From NCBI GenBank assembly GCA_027494165.1, contig JAOSJM010000001.1, positions 1,793,694 to 1,857,693 on the forward strand: DNA of 64,000 nucleotides, given 5' to 3'. Both the position numbers and the translations under genes were made by a program. The stretch comes from Acidimicrobiia bacterium (GTDB lineage: Bacteria; Actinomycetota; Acidimicrobiia; IMCC26256; JAOSJM01). The notes below the pieces were generated by a model, which saw only the letters and a list, made by a program, of their open reading frames with translations, was not told the DNA's origin and searched no databases. Of the stretch, positions 44,112 through 53,200 are shown piece after piece; within the stretch, counting starts at the first letter, position 1, and the number at the start of each line of letters is the position of its first letter.

Positions 44112-45316
44112 TCAACCGAGCGCGCCCGACGCCCGGAGCTCGGTGATGGCGTCCCAGTCGCGCCCCAGCTCGAGGAGGATCTCCTCGGTGTGCTGGCCCA
44201 GCTCGGGCGCCGGTCCCCGGGGCGCGGTCGGCTCGTCGCCGAAGCGCATCGGGGGGCGGGCAGGCGGTAGGGGATCCCCTCGGCCGACGTGACCTCGGGC
44301 AGGTAGCCGTTGGCCCCGACCTGGGGGTGCTCGTGGACCTCGGCCGGGGTCAGCGCGGGCGCCCAGACCCCCGAGAAGCCCTCGAGCCGCGTCCGCCAGT
44401 GGTCCAGCGTCTCGGAGCGGAACGTCTTCTCGAGCTCGGCCACGCAGTCCGCGGCGTGCTGGGCCCGCAGGGTCATGTCGGAGAACCGCTCGTCGGCGGC
44501 GAGGTCCGGCCGCCCGATGACGTCACAGAGCTCGAGCCAGAACCGGTCCGACTGGAGGCACACGAGGTAGAGCCACCGGTCGTCCGCGGTGGGGTACGAG
44601 TTGACCAGCGGGTTGGCCGCGCTGGCCCGGTTCGGCGCGGGGATCGCCCCCACGGTGGGCCCGGCCATGATGTCGGCGCTCAGGGCCCACATCCCGACGT
44701 TGAGCAGCGACACGTCGATCACGGTGGGCTCGCCCGTGCGCTCCCGGTCGAAGAGGGCCATCCCGACGGCCCCCGCGATCGTGTTCGACCCCTGCAGGTC
44801 GAAGAACGCGGCCGGCTGGAACATCGGCTCCTCGCCGGGCCGGGTCATCTTGAAGGCCATCGACGCCGACGCCCACGCCGCCGCGAGGTCGAACCCACCG
44901 GTGCCGGCCATCGGCCCGTGCGATCCCCATCCCGAGCCCCGGACGTAGACGAGCCGTGGGTTCACCGCCCGCAGGTCGTCGACGTCGATCCCGAGCCTGG
45001 CGCGGACGTCCGGCAGGTAGCTCGTGATGAAGACGTCCGCGGACGCCGCCAGCGCGAGCATCACCTCCCGCCCCCCGGTGCTGGCCAGGTCGAGCGTGAT
45101 GCTCCGCTTGCCCCGGTTGGGGATCTCGACGAAGGGGTTCGCCGCGGGCCCACCGGCCATCGCCAGCAGGTTCAGCAACCCCCGCTGCGGGTCGCCGGTC
45201 GGCGGCTCGACCTTGATGACGTCGGCCCCGAGGTCGGCCATGATCGCACCGGCGGTGGGCACGAAGCTCCACGACGCGACCTCGACCACACGGACTCCGG
45301 AGAAGGGACGGGTCAC
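44112..45316 (-). CDS. CaiB/BaiF family III CoA-transferase; frameshifted near C-terminus
   Basis: About 401 residues after repair. Family hallmarks VRVVEVASWSFVPTAGAIMADLGADVIKVEPP at the start and the catalytic Asp region GGFDLAAAW (near 165). A missing C in a C-run near 44254 shifts the last 45 residues; repaired, it ends with ELRASGALG and TGA at 44112. It moves CoA between a donor such as succinyl-CoA and the pathway acid without ATP (family knowledge). 25 bp before the ALDH gene on the same strand. Confidence 0.9.
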
Positions 45317-45337
45317 GGCGCGACCACCTCCTGCCTG

Positions 45338-46471
45338 CTATCTGGGGAACCTGAACAGTCGCCGGGCGTTGTCCTCGGCGATCCGGCGAGCCTCGTCGTC
45401 GGGGACGTCCTTCAGCTCCTCGGCGAACCTCGTGCGAGCGACGGGGAAGTTGCAGTCGCTGTGCGGGTAGTCGCTCTCGAACATGATGTTGTCGACGCCG
45501 ATCCGGTGCCGGGCCTCGAGACCGGCGGTGTCGGAGATGAAGCAGCCGTAGACGTGCTCCCGGAAGAGGTCGGACGGCCGGGCGTCGGGATCGATCCCGA
45601 GGTACCAGCGGTGCCGCTCCCAGACGTAGTCGACCCGCTCGAGCGCGTAGGGCATCCAGCCGATGCCGCCCTCCTGCAGCGCCACCCGCAGGCGGGGGAA
45701 CGTGTGGAACACGTCGGAGAGGAGCAGGTCGACGCACGCGAAGTGCGAGTTGGTGGCGAAGAGGGCGATCGTCACCGCGAAGTCGGCGTCGGGCGCCACG
45801 TCGGGGACCCCGCCGCTGCCGAAGTGCAGGCAGAGCGGCATCTCTGCGTCCTGCGCGGCGGCGAGAAGCGGGTCCCAGTGACCGCTGTGGAAGGAGGGGA
45901 GCCCGACCCGGTGGGGCGCCTCGCTGAAGGTGATCGCCCTCGCCCCCTTGGCCGCCGTCCGCTGGACCTCGGCGACGGCGGCGTCGACGTCCCAGAGCGG
46001 CACCATCACCATCGGGATGAACCGGTCGGGCGTGTGGGCGCACCACTCGTCGAGCATGAAGTCGTTCCACGCCACGACGCAGGCGGTGGCGAGGTCCTTG
46101 TCCGTGGCCCCGAGGAACGTGGAGCCGGCGAAGCCCGGGAACGAGGGGAAGTTGAGCTGGACGTGGACGCCGTCGAGGTCCATGTCCTTCACCCGCTCGG
46201 CGACGTCGTAGCAGCCGGGCCGCATCTCGTCGAAGCGCAACGGGTCGAGCCCGAAGTCCTTCGGGTCCTTCCCGGCTACCGCGTTGAGCCCGATGCTCGG
46301 GATGACCTGGTCCTCGAAGCTCCAGGCCTGGACCCCGCCGTCGAGCTCCACGACCCGGGGACCCACCTCCCGGAACCGGGCGGGCAGGCGATCCACCCAG
46401 ACGCGCTCGTGCTCGATCACGTGGTCGTCCACCGAGATGAGTCGTACGTCGTCGGGCAGCATCGTGGCCAT
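45338..46471 (-). CDS. Amidohydrolase-2 family protein, first gene of catabolic operon
   Basis: A 377-residue intact ACMSD-superfamily protein, ATG 46471. Ligand motifs SVDDHVIEH, CLHFGSGG, LQEGGIGWMPYALERVDYVW and ESDYPHSDC. Typical of amidohydrolases found in actinobacterial terpenoid or steroid-type clusters. It heads an operon of five genes and is divergent from a TetR gene with a GTCAG-TTT-CTGAC operator in between. Confidence 0.88.
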   Translation of the reverse strand: MATMLPDDVRLISVDDHVIEHERVWVDRLPARFREVGPRVVELDGGVQAWSFEDQVIPSIGLNAVAGKDPKDFGLDPLRFDEMRPGCYDVAERVKDMDLDGVHVQLNFPSFPGFAGSTFLGATDKDLATACVVAWNDFMLDEWCAHTPDRFIPMVMVPLWDVDAAVAEVQRTAAKGARAITFSEAPHRVGLPSFHSGHWDPLLAAAQDAEMPLCLHFGSGGVPDVAPDADFAVTIALFATNSHFACVDLLLSDVFHTFPRLRVALQEGGIGWMPYALERVDYVWERHRWYLGIDPDARPSDLFREHVYGCFISDTAGLEARHRIGVDNIMFESDYPHSDCNFPVARTRFAEELKDVPDDEARRIAEDNARRLFRFPR

Positions 46472-46503
46472 CCCTTCTCCGGATCCCCCGGGGCCCGTGG
46501 TTC

Positions 46504-46516
46504 GTCAGTTTCTGAC
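46504..46516. promoter_or_regulatory. Palindromic operator between amidohydrolase operon and tetR
   Basis: GTCAG-TTT-CTGAC, perfect 5-bp arms, extended by TT/AA outside; 33 bp upstream of the amidohydrolase ATG and 98 bp upstream of the tetR ATG. Confidence 0.65.
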
Positions 46517-46613
46517 AAACTAATCCTCGCGGCCCCGATGCACAAGAGGCCGGGACGCGAACCGTCGACGGCGGCTGGAGGTCAGGCGTGGCCCTCGTGC
46601 GATCATCGCTCTC

Positions 46614-47270
46614 ATGACGGAACCGACGCCCGCGGCACCCGCATCGGGATGGGAACGGCGGCGGTACGAGCTCCTCAGCAAGTACGAGCAGATCGGCCTG
46701 GAGCTGTTCGCCGAGCACGGCTTCCGGAACGTCACCTTCGACGCGATCGCCGACGCCGCGGGCGTGTCGGCCCGGACGCTGTTCCGCTACTTCCCGACGA
46801 AGGAGGACTTCCTGCTCGGCTACCCGCGCCGGACGTTCGCCGCGGCCGTCGAGATGATCGCCGAGCTCGAGCCGAGCGAGGCGCCGGTGGAGACCGTCTG
46901 GCAGCTCCTGCGCGGCTTCCTCTCCGAGAGCCCACTCGACGTCGGCCTGCTGACGTTGTGGCGCCGCGCCGCGGCGGACGCGCCCGAGGTCCACGACCGC
47001 GTGCGCGGCGAGCGGACCCAGGCCCTGCTCGACGCCGTGGCCGGGTACTGCGCCAGGTCTTTGGGCACGGACCGGTCGAACGACGCCCGCGCCGACCTGC
47101 TGGCCGGGATCGTCGCCGGCGCCGAGCTCGCCCTGATCACGACGTACGGCCGGTCCGAGAGCACCCTTCCCGAGATCCTCGACGTCGCCGACGGCCTGCT
47201 CCACGGCCTCGACGGATCCGTACGGGAGCTCGCCGGAGGGCCCATCACTCGCCGCGTGCCGCGCGGGTAG
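46614..47270 (+). CDS. TetR-family regulator of catabolic operon
   Basis: A 218-residue TetR protein with helix-turn-helix TFDAIADAAGVSARTLFRYF followed by PTKEDFLLGY, and a C-terminal domain like the MftR/TetR_C group (ending PITRRVPRG). Divergent from the amidohydrolase-CaiB-ALDH-SDR operon and the obvious candidate for the GTCAG palindrome. Intact, ATG 46614. Confidence 0.88.
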   Translation: MTEPTPAAPASGWERRRYELLSKYEQIGLELFAEHGFRNVTFDAIADAAGVSARTLFRYFPTKEDFLLGYPRRTFAAAVEMIAELEPSEAPVETVWQLLRGFLSESPLDVGLLTLWRRAAADAPEVHDRVRGERTQALLDAVAGYCARSLGTDRSNDARADLLAGIVAGAELALITTYGRSESTLPEILDVADGLLHGLDGSVRELAGGPITRRVPRG

Positions 47271-47318
47271 CCGCCGCCCTCGTCCCGCCGCGGCCGGACG
47301 GCACCCGGGAGTCACCGG

Positions 47319-48611
47319 TCAGCCCGCGTCGGGTCGCTGGGTGCCCACCCGCAGCTCGCGGTAGGGCACGTCGCGGTCGGCGCTCGGCTCCCGGGGCAGG
47401 CCGAGACCCCGCTCACCGATGACGTTGCGCTGGATCTCGTCGGTACCCCCGCCGAGGCGGTTGCCGGGGCTGGCGAGGCCGACGCGATGGAGCTCCCCCT
47501 CGAGCGGGGCGTCCCCGCCGTCGAGCATGGCCGCCGCCCCGACGATCGAGAACGACAGGTCCCGGGAGAGCTGGCAGATCCGGGACGTCGCCAGCTTGGC
47601 CAGCGACCCGTCGGCTCCGGTGAGCCGTCCCCGGGCCGCGGCGATGCGCCGGCCCGTCCACGCGTCGACCCTGGTCTGCGAGTAGTAGCGCCCGAGCTGC
47701 TGCCGGGTCACCGGGTCGCCGCTCACGCCGTGCTCGCGGGCGAGCTCGAACATCGTCCGCGCCGGGACCGCGCCCGCGGGGATGCGGCTCCGGCGGGCCC
47801 GGCCCGCGCGGTCGATCACCTCGCCGACGGTGCGGTCGAGGTCCCCCTTCGGACCCGACAGGGCCTGGACCAGCCCGGGCGCCGCTCGACCCGAGAGGCT
47901 GCCCCGCTCGGCGGCGAGCGTGGTCTGGGCCACCCGCCACCCGTCGTTCACCTCGCCGAGGACGGCGTCGCCCCTGACGCGGGCCTCGGTGAGGAACACC
48001 TCGCAGAACGCCGACTGGCCGTTCATCTGCCGGAGCGGGCGGACCTCGACGCCCGGCTGGTCCATGTCCACGAGCAGGTAGGTGATCCCCCGGTGCTTCG
48101 GCGCGTCGAGGTCGGTCCGGGCGATCAGCATCCCGAGCTGGGAGAGGTCCGCGGCCGAGTTCCACACCTTCTGCCCGGTCACGACCCACTCGTCGCCGTC
48201 ACGTACCGCTCGCGTCGCGACGGACGCCAGGTCCGAGCCGGACCCGGGCTCGCTGAAGAGCTGGCACCAGGCGACCTCGCCGCGGGCGATGGGCCCGACG
48301 TAGCGGTCGATCTGCTCGGGCGTCCCGTGGGCGAGGATCGTGGGGGCCGCCAGCCCCGCGGCGAGGTGCCCGGTGGGCGGAGCGACGACCCCCGCCCGTC
48401 CGAGCTCCTCGGTGACGATCCGGGCCCGGGACGAGCCGAGCCCCCGCCCTCCGACCCCGACCGGCCAGGTCGGGTGGGCGAGGCCGGCTTCGGCCAGCCG
48501 CCGCCACCACTCCCTCACCGTGAGGTCGGTCCGCCACTCCCGCTCGATCCACTCACGGACCTCCGCCCGCAGGGTGTCACCGTCGACCCGAGCCGTGGAC
48601 CCCATGGCCAT
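47319..48611 (-). CDS. Acyl-CoA dehydrogenase with Gly at the usual C-terminal Glu
   Basis: A 430-residue intact FadE-type flavoprotein. FAD segment CQLFSEPGSGSDLAS and GQKVWNSAADLSQLG are normal, but the C-terminal motif reads NRLGGGTDEIQRNVIGERGLG, where its relative at 25 kb has SIEGGTSEV. The usual catalytic base is therefore Gly. Either another residue serves as base, as in some long-chain and branched-chain dehydrogenases, or it is a partner subunit of a heteromer. ATG 48611, or ATG 48605. Confidence 0.87.
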   Translation of the reverse strand: MAMGSTARVDGDTLRAEVREWIEREWRTDLTVREWWRRLAEAGLAHPTWPVGVGGRGLGSSRARIVTEELGRAGVVAPPTGHLAAGLAAPTILAHGTPEQIDRYVGPIARGEVAWCQLFSEPGSGSDLASVATRAVRDGDEWVVTGQKVWNSAADLSQLGMLIARTDLDAPKHRGITYLLVDMDQPGVEVRPLRQMNGQSAFCEVFLTEARVRGDAVLGEVNDGWRVAQTTLAAERGSLSGRAAPGLVQALSGPKGDLDRTVGEVIDRAGRARRSRIPAGAVPARTMFELAREHGVSGDPVTRQQLGRYYSQTRVDAWTGRRIAAARGRLTGADGSLAKLATSRICQLSRDLSFSIVGAAAMLDGGDAPLEGELHRVGLASPGNRLGGGTDEIQRNVIGERGLGLPREPSADRDVPYRELRVGTQRPDAG

Positions 48612-48620
48612 TCATGATAC

Positions 48621-49231
48621 TCAATTACCGGGGCGCGACCACCCTCGCCCGCCGGATCCTCGGGGCGCCGGAGCCGCGCGAGGTCCTCGGGGGTGTCGAC
48701 GTCGGCGAGGGCCGACGGTCCCGCGACGGCCTGCCAGACGGACTCGTCGACCTCGTCGACGGGGACCCCCTCGGCCAGCGCGTGCAGCGACCGCTCCCCC
48801 GCCCCGAGGAGCCGGCTCGCGACCGCCCGGGCGTCGGCGCCGTAGCGGGCGCAGCAGAGCTGGCGGCGCCCGCCGGCCACGGGCACGACCGTGCCGTCCC
48901 CGTCCCAGCGGGCGAGGAGCTCGAGCAGCGGGACGGTCACCGCCGGCAGGTCGACCGCGAGGAGCAGGACAGACCCGTGGTGGCCCCGCTCCGCCAGGGC
49001 GTGGCAGCCGGCGACGAACGCCGCGAGGGGCCCGGCGCCGGGCGGGTCCTCGCGAACCGCCACCAGCGGGCTCACGCCCGGACCGACCTCCAGCACCGGG
49101 TGGCAGACGGCCGACAGCACGCGGGCCGCCCGGTCGACCAGCCGCTCGCCGCCCACGACGAGCGTCGCCTTGTCGCTCCCCATCCGGCGGCTGGCCCCGC
49201 CGGTGAGCAACAGCCCCGCCACCTCGGCCAC
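48621..49231 (-). CDS. mobA: Molybdopterin guanylyltransferase (MobA-like)
   Basis: About 200 residues. The nucleotidyltransferase motif LLLTGGASRRMGSDKA (residues 8-22) is definitive for the MobA/NTP-transferase group, with LLLAVDLPAV as the metal-binding strand and VDTPEDLARL near the end. GTG 49231. The C-terminus is uncertain: the open frame runs 90 bp into the acyl-CoA dehydrogenase gene, whereas a one-base shift near 48650 gives a stop at 48621. It would supply the bis-MGD cofactor needed by the molybdoenzyme at 58-61 kb. Confidence 0.82.
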
Positions 49232-49277
49232 TGACCCCGACGCTACCGGCTGGGGAGGGGACGGTATCGTCCGGCGC

Positions 49278-49688
49278 GTGACCCCCGACGAGCTGCGAGC
49301 GCTCGTAGCCGGCGCGCCCGTGGCCCGTCTGGCCACCGTCGCCGCCGACGGGCATCCCCACCTGGTGCCGATCTGCTTCGCCCTCGACGGCGACCGGATC
49401 GTGTCCGTCGTCGACGCCAAGCCCAAGGCGTCCCTCGCGCTGCGGCGTCTCGACCACGTCCGGGCCGACCCGCGGGTGACCGTGCTCGTCGACCACTACG
49501 AGGACGACTGGTCGCGCCTGTGGTGGGTCCGCCTCGACGGCCGGGCCCGCGTCGTGGAGGACGGCCCCGAGCACGCCGCGGCCGTCGCTCGGCTGTGGGC
49601 CAAGTACCCGCAGTACCGCGACCGGCCCCCCACCGGCCCCGTGCTGGTCGTCGAGGTCGCCCGCCGGGTCACCTGGGCTGCCGGGTAG
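49278..49688 (+). CDS. PPOX-class, probable F420-dependent protein
   Basis: A 136-residue split-barrel flavin/F420-binding protein. GTG 49278. The sequence (ARLATVAADGHPHLVPICFA, WSRLWWVRLDGRARVVEDG, YPQYRDRPPTGPVL) matches the actinobacterial subgroup annotated as probable F420-dependent. Role unknown; F420 would fit an actinobacterial host. Divergent from mobA with a 46-bp gap. Confidence 0.85.
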   Translation: MTPDELRALVAGAPVARLATVAADGHPHLVPICFALDGDRIVSVVDAKPKASLALRRLDHVRADPRVTVLVDHYEDDWSRLWWVRLDGRARVVEDGPEHAAAVARLWAKYPQYRDRPPTGPVLVVEVARRVTWAAG

Positions 49689-49720
49689 GGCGACGATCCG
49701 GGCCGGAGCGGGACCGGGGC

Positions 49721-50143
49721 TCAGCCCGCGACCCCGCCGACGCCCAGCAGCTCGTAGCCCACCACCTCCCACTCGCCCCGCCGCCGGACCAGCCGGAGCT
49801 CGTCGCGCACGACGGACCCGTCCCGCAGGGTCACCCGGGTCACGACCCGGGCCCCGTCGGCCGCGGTGACGGCGTCCTCGACCTCGACGTCGGCGGTCAG
49901 CCGCCGGAGGCCGGGCTGCTCGGCGTAGGCGGCCCGCTTGGCCGCCACGAACTCGGCCCGGGACCGGCCGTCGCGCAGCTCCTCGCCCGAGAGGTGCCAG
50001 ACCGCGTCGAAGTCCAGGCGGTCCCAGGCGTGCTCGTAGCCCACGGCGACCTCGGCGGCCGTCGGGCCCGTCTCCATGGCGATGCCGATCACCAGGCCGG
50101 CGACGGTCACGGCGAGGAGCACGAGCACGACCGCGACGGTCAT
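49721..50143 (-). CDS. Membrane-anchored NTF2-like protein
   Basis: A 140-residue protein with an N-terminal transmembrane helix (residues 2-22) and a soluble domain (AAEVAVGYEHAWDRLDFDAVW, YAEQPGLRRLTADVEVEDAV) of the small NTF2-like type. It could present the domain outside the membrane. ATG 50143 overlaps the stop of the pterin dehydratase gene (ATGA). Function unknown. Confidence 0.75.
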   Translation of the reverse strand: MTVAVVLVLLAVTVAGLVIGIAMETGPTAAEVAVGYEHAWDRLDFDAVWHLSGEELRDGRSRAEFVAAKRAAYAEQPGLRRLTADVEVEDAVTAADGARVVTRVTLRDGSVVRDELRLVRRRGEWEVVGYELLGVGGVAG

Positions 50144-50430
50144 CGGGGCACCGCGGGCAGGGACTCGATCTCGCCGGCCAGGTCGAGGTCCTTGCCCGTG
50201 ATCCCCCCGGCGCTGTGGGTGCTCAGGGCCACCCGCACCTCGCGGTAGCGCACGTCGAGGTCGGGGTGGTGGTCGGCGCGCTCGGCGAGGAACCCGACCC
50301 GGGTCACGAACGCGACCGCGTCGGGGAACGACGGGAGCCGGAAGACCTTGACGATGGCGTCGCCGGCACGCTCCCAGCCCGGGAGCGCGTCGAGGCCGGC
50401 CCGCACGGCGTCGTCGGGAAGGACGGTCAC
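50140..50430 (-). CDS. phhB: Pterin-4a-carbinolamine dehydratase
   Basis: A 96-residue PCD/DCoH family protein from GTG 50430. The active-site stretch ERADHHPDLDVRY (H54, H55) and the final LSTHSAGGITGKDLDLA are intact. It dehydrates 4a-hydroxy-tetrahydropterin; in bacteria lacking aromatic hydroxylases it has also been linked to molybdopterin metabolism, of interest because of the nearby mobA and molybdoenzyme (inference). Confidence 0.92.
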   Translation of the reverse strand: MTVLPDDAVRAGLDALPGWERAGDAIVKVFRLPSFPDAVAFVTRVGFLAERADHHPDLDVRYREVRVALSTHSAGGITGKDLDLAGEIESLPAVPR

Positions 50431-50514
50431 CGGTCCATTGTCGACGCCCCTCCGGTCGCTGCCAAGCCGCCCCCGCGCCGCGAGGGACCCGGGACCGCGC
50501 GCCACACTGGGGCC

Positions 50515-51048
50515 GTGCCCGAGCCCGACGCCACCGGACCCGGCGCGGTCGAGGTCGACCGGGAGCAGGGACTGACCGTCACCTGGCCCGACGGCACCGC
50601 CTCGCGCTTCCCCCTCGAGGAGCTCCGGGTCAACTGCCCCTGCGCCGACTGCCGGAACCGGCGGGAACGGGGCCTCGACGTGTGGCCCACGCCCACGTCT
50701 CCCCGACCCCTGCGGATCGTGGACGCGGAGCTGGTGGGGGCGTGGGGCATCTCGCTCACCTGGAACGACGGGCACTCCACCGGGATCTTCTCCTGGGCCG
50801 TGTTGCGGGAGTGGGCCGCGGCGCGCGACGAGCGGCTCCGCTTCGACGTCTTCGGCCGGCTCCTCGTCGACGTGGAGCGCCGGGACGGCCGGTGGATCTG
50901 CTGGCGGATCGGCGCGGGTGGCACCCGCGCCTCGCTCGCCGGAGAGCTCGCCGTCCCCGACGAGCTGGGGGCCGACGAGCTGCCCACCTACCTGGCGGAC
51001 TGGTTCCACGAGCTCGCGGCGCCCGGGACGCAGGTGCGGCGGCTCTGA
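50515..51048 (+). CDS. DUF971 protein with C-terminal extension
   Basis: A 177-residue protein. Residues 12-95 form a DUF971 (gamma-butyrobetaine-hydroxylase N-terminal-like) domain with the zinc motif LRVNCPCADCR and the GISLTWNDGHSTGIFSW ending. The usual stand-alone protein stops near 110; here about 70 further residues follow (FDVFGRLLVDVERRDGRWI onward) with no known domain. DUF971 proteins are associated with iron-sulfur assembly. GTG 50515. Confidence 0.82.
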   Translation: MPEPDATGPGAVEVDREQGLTVTWPDGTASRFPLEELRVNCPCADCRNRRERGLDVWPTPTSPRPLRIVDAELVGAWGISLTWNDGHSTGIFSWAVLREWAAARDERLRFDVFGRLLVDVERRDGRWICWRIGAGGTRASLAGELAVPDELGADELPTYLADWFHELAAPGTQVRRL

Positions 51049-51104
51049 ACCCGGGGGCGTTCCCGGGAGCCGTCGACGGCTGCCCTACTCCCCCGTCTCC
51101 CCCG

Positions 51105-51767
51105 TCACCCCCGGGAATCGGGGTCGACACCCCCTACCCCCAGGTGCAGCCGGGCGAGGAACCAGTGTCCGAACGGCCCGATGGAGAGGGCGAAGAGCAA
51201 CGTCCCCACCCCCACGTCGCCCCCGAGGCTCCAGCCGAGGACGAGAGCACCGGTCTCGAGCCCGGTCCGCACCCTCCACAGCGGATGGCCCCGCGCGGCG
51301 ATCCCGGTCATGAGGCCGTCGCGGGGCCCGGGGCCCAGCCCGGCCCCGATGTAGAGCCCGGTACCCAGGGACACGACGAGGATGCCGCCGAGCAACATCG
51401 GCCACTGCAGCACCGGCCGGTCGGCGTCGGGGAGCAGCCCGATGGTGGCGTCCATCACGAGCCCGGTGCAGAGCGTGTTGACGATCGTCCCGAGGCCGGG
51501 CGGCTGGCGGAGGGGGATCCACGCGAGCAGCACGAGCAGGCCCACGAGGATCACGACGGTACCGATGGTGAGCCCGGTCCGGGCGGCCACGCCCTGGTGG
51601 AAGACGTCGTATGGGCTCACGCCGAGCCGGGCCTCGATGACGAGACCCGCCCCGGACCCGATGAGGAGGATCCCCGGCAGCAGCCGGGGCAACCGGCGGC
51701 GCAGCTCGGCCGGCCCCGGAAGGACCACGACCTGGAGCTGCGGCGAACGGCCGGACGGCCTCGACAT
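51105..51767 (-). CDS. YczE/YitT-like membrane protein
   Basis: A 220-residue membrane protein, five or six helices, ATG 51767. Contains the family feature GLVIEARLGVSPYDVFHQGVA and GLYIGAGLGPGPRDGLMTGIA, a duplicated helix-loop pattern of the YczE group. Function of the family is unknown. Convergent with the DUF971 gene and divergent from the alcohol dehydrogenase. Confidence 0.8.
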   Translation of the reverse strand: MSRPSGRSPQLQVVVLPGPAELRRRLPRLLPGILLIGSGAGLVIEARLGVSPYDVFHQGVAARTGLTIGTVVILVGLLVLLAWIPLRQPPGLGTIVNTLCTGLVMDATIGLLPDADRPVLQWPMLLGGILVVSLGTGLYIGAGLGPGPRDGLMTGIAARGHPLWRVRTGLETGALVLGWSLGGDVGVGTLLFALSIGPFGHWFLARLHLGVGGVDPDSRG

Positions 51768-51876
51768 GTCACCTCGCTTCACGGCTCGCGACCGCGCGGC
51801 CCCGTCCCGCCGCTGGCGCCGGTGGCGGAGGGCCCGTAGGTTCCCTCCGACGACCAGGGGTCTCGGGGGGATAATA

Positions 51877-52949
51877 ATGCGCGCAGCGATGCTCCGGGAG
51901 GTGGGCGCGCCGTTCGAGGTGCGCGACGACGTGGAGCTCGGCGGGCCGGGACCCGGGGAGGTCCGGGTCCGCCTCCGGGCGAGCGGGGTGTGCCACAGCG
52001 ACCTGTCCATCCAGGACGGGACCTTCCCCCACCCGTTGCCGTGCATCCCCGGCCACGAGGGCGCGGGGGAGGTCGTGGGGGTCGGCGAGGGGGTCGCGGA
52101 CGTGGCGGTCGGCGACCACGTGGTGATCTCGTGGATCCCGCTCTGCGGCCGGTGCCGGTTCTGCCTCGGCGGTCGCCCCAACCTCTGCGTGACCACCGGC
52201 AGCAACATCCTGCCCCGGTTCCGGGTCGGCGGCGAGCCCGTCCTGGCGGGCATGGGGACGGCCACGTTCGCCGAGGAGACGGTCGTCGGCCGGGAGTGCG
52301 TGGTGCCGATCCCCCGGGACGTGCCGCTCGACCTCGCCGCGCTCGTCGGCTGCGGCGTCACCACCGGGGTCGGCGCCGTGGTCAACACGGCCCGGGTCGA
52401 GCCCGGCTCCTCGGTGGTGGTGGTCGGCTGCGGCGGCGTCGGCGTCAACGTGATCCAGGGCGCCCGGCTCGCCGGGGCGGCCGAGATCGTGGCCGTCGAC
52501 CCGGTCGAGGCCAAGCACGACGCGGCCCTCGGGTTCGGCGCGACCCACGCCGTCACCCCCGCCGGCCTCCCCGGCCTGCTCCGCGACGTCACGGGCGGGG
52601 ACGGCTTCGACTACGCCTTCGAGGTGGTGGGGCGTCCCGAGACGATCCGGACCGCGTGGGACGCCACCCGCCGGGCCGGCACGATCGTGGTCGTGGGGGC
52701 CGGCCGGGCCGACGTGCAGGTCCCGTTCTCCCCCTTCGAGCTCTTCTACTTCGAGCGGCGCCTGCTGGGCTGCGTCTACGGGTCCGCCGACCCGCGCCGG
52801 GACTTCCCGATGATCCTCGACCTGTGGCGGGCCGGCCGGCTCGACCTCGAGGGCCTCGTCAGCCGCCGTCTCGACCTCGCCGAGCTGCCCGGGGCGTTCG
52901 CCGCCATGGCCCGGGGCGAGGGGGCATCCGCAGCCTCGTGGAGCTGTAG
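51877..52949 (+). CDS. Zinc-dependent alcohol dehydrogenase; frameshifted at the end
   Basis: About 358 residues after repair. Catalytic zinc ligands C39 and H60 (GHEGAGE) and a third Cys in VGCGVTTGVGAV; structural zinc set C90, C93, C96, C104; cofactor motif VVVVGCGGVGVNVIQGA. Resembles class III/aryl-alcohol or NDMA-type dehydrogenases of Actinomycetota. A missing G near 52928 replaces the natural end; repaired, it finishes with IRSLVEL and TAG 52949. ATG 51877 is preceded by GGGGGGATAATA, a weak ribosome site. Confidence 0.88.
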
Positions 52950-52960
52950 CAGCTCGCGAC

Positions 52961-52986
52961 GAGGGCGGGGCCGGAGCCCCGCCCTC
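52961..52986 (+). terminator. Terminator hairpin after alcohol dehydrogenase
   Basis: GAGGGCGGGGC pairs perfectly with GCCCCGCCCTC around CGGA, 11 bp after the repaired stop codon. Confidence 0.8.
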
Positions 52987-53165
52987 GACTCCGAAGGGCC
53001 TTCGATCCCTCGGAAGCCCCTGGATCTTACTGTCAGCGTTCGACATTCGCGCGGTCAGTGGTCAGGGCGGGCCCCGCGCTCCGGAGGCGCCGCCCCGTGG
53101 TCGCGCGTTCCGTGACCGACGTCACCTGGACCCCGGGGCCCGGATCGGGCACGATGCTCGGGACC

Positions 53166-53189
53166 TAACACTGTTAACCTAACGTTGTT
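53166..53189 (+). promoter_or_regulatory. TetR operator candidate before MMPL gene
   Basis: TAACACTGTTA (53166-53176) is a near-perfect dyad (TAACA-C-TGTTA), followed by AACCTAACGTTGTT with a second AACGTT core. It lies just upstream of the GTG at 53201 and suits autorepression by the downstream TetR. Confidence 0.55.
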
Positions 53190-53200
53190 CGGAGACCGCC

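Noticed and set aside
53026..53050. CTGTCAGCGTTCGACATTCG as another regulon site
   Set aside because: Does not align with the motif core beyond GTTC; likely chance.
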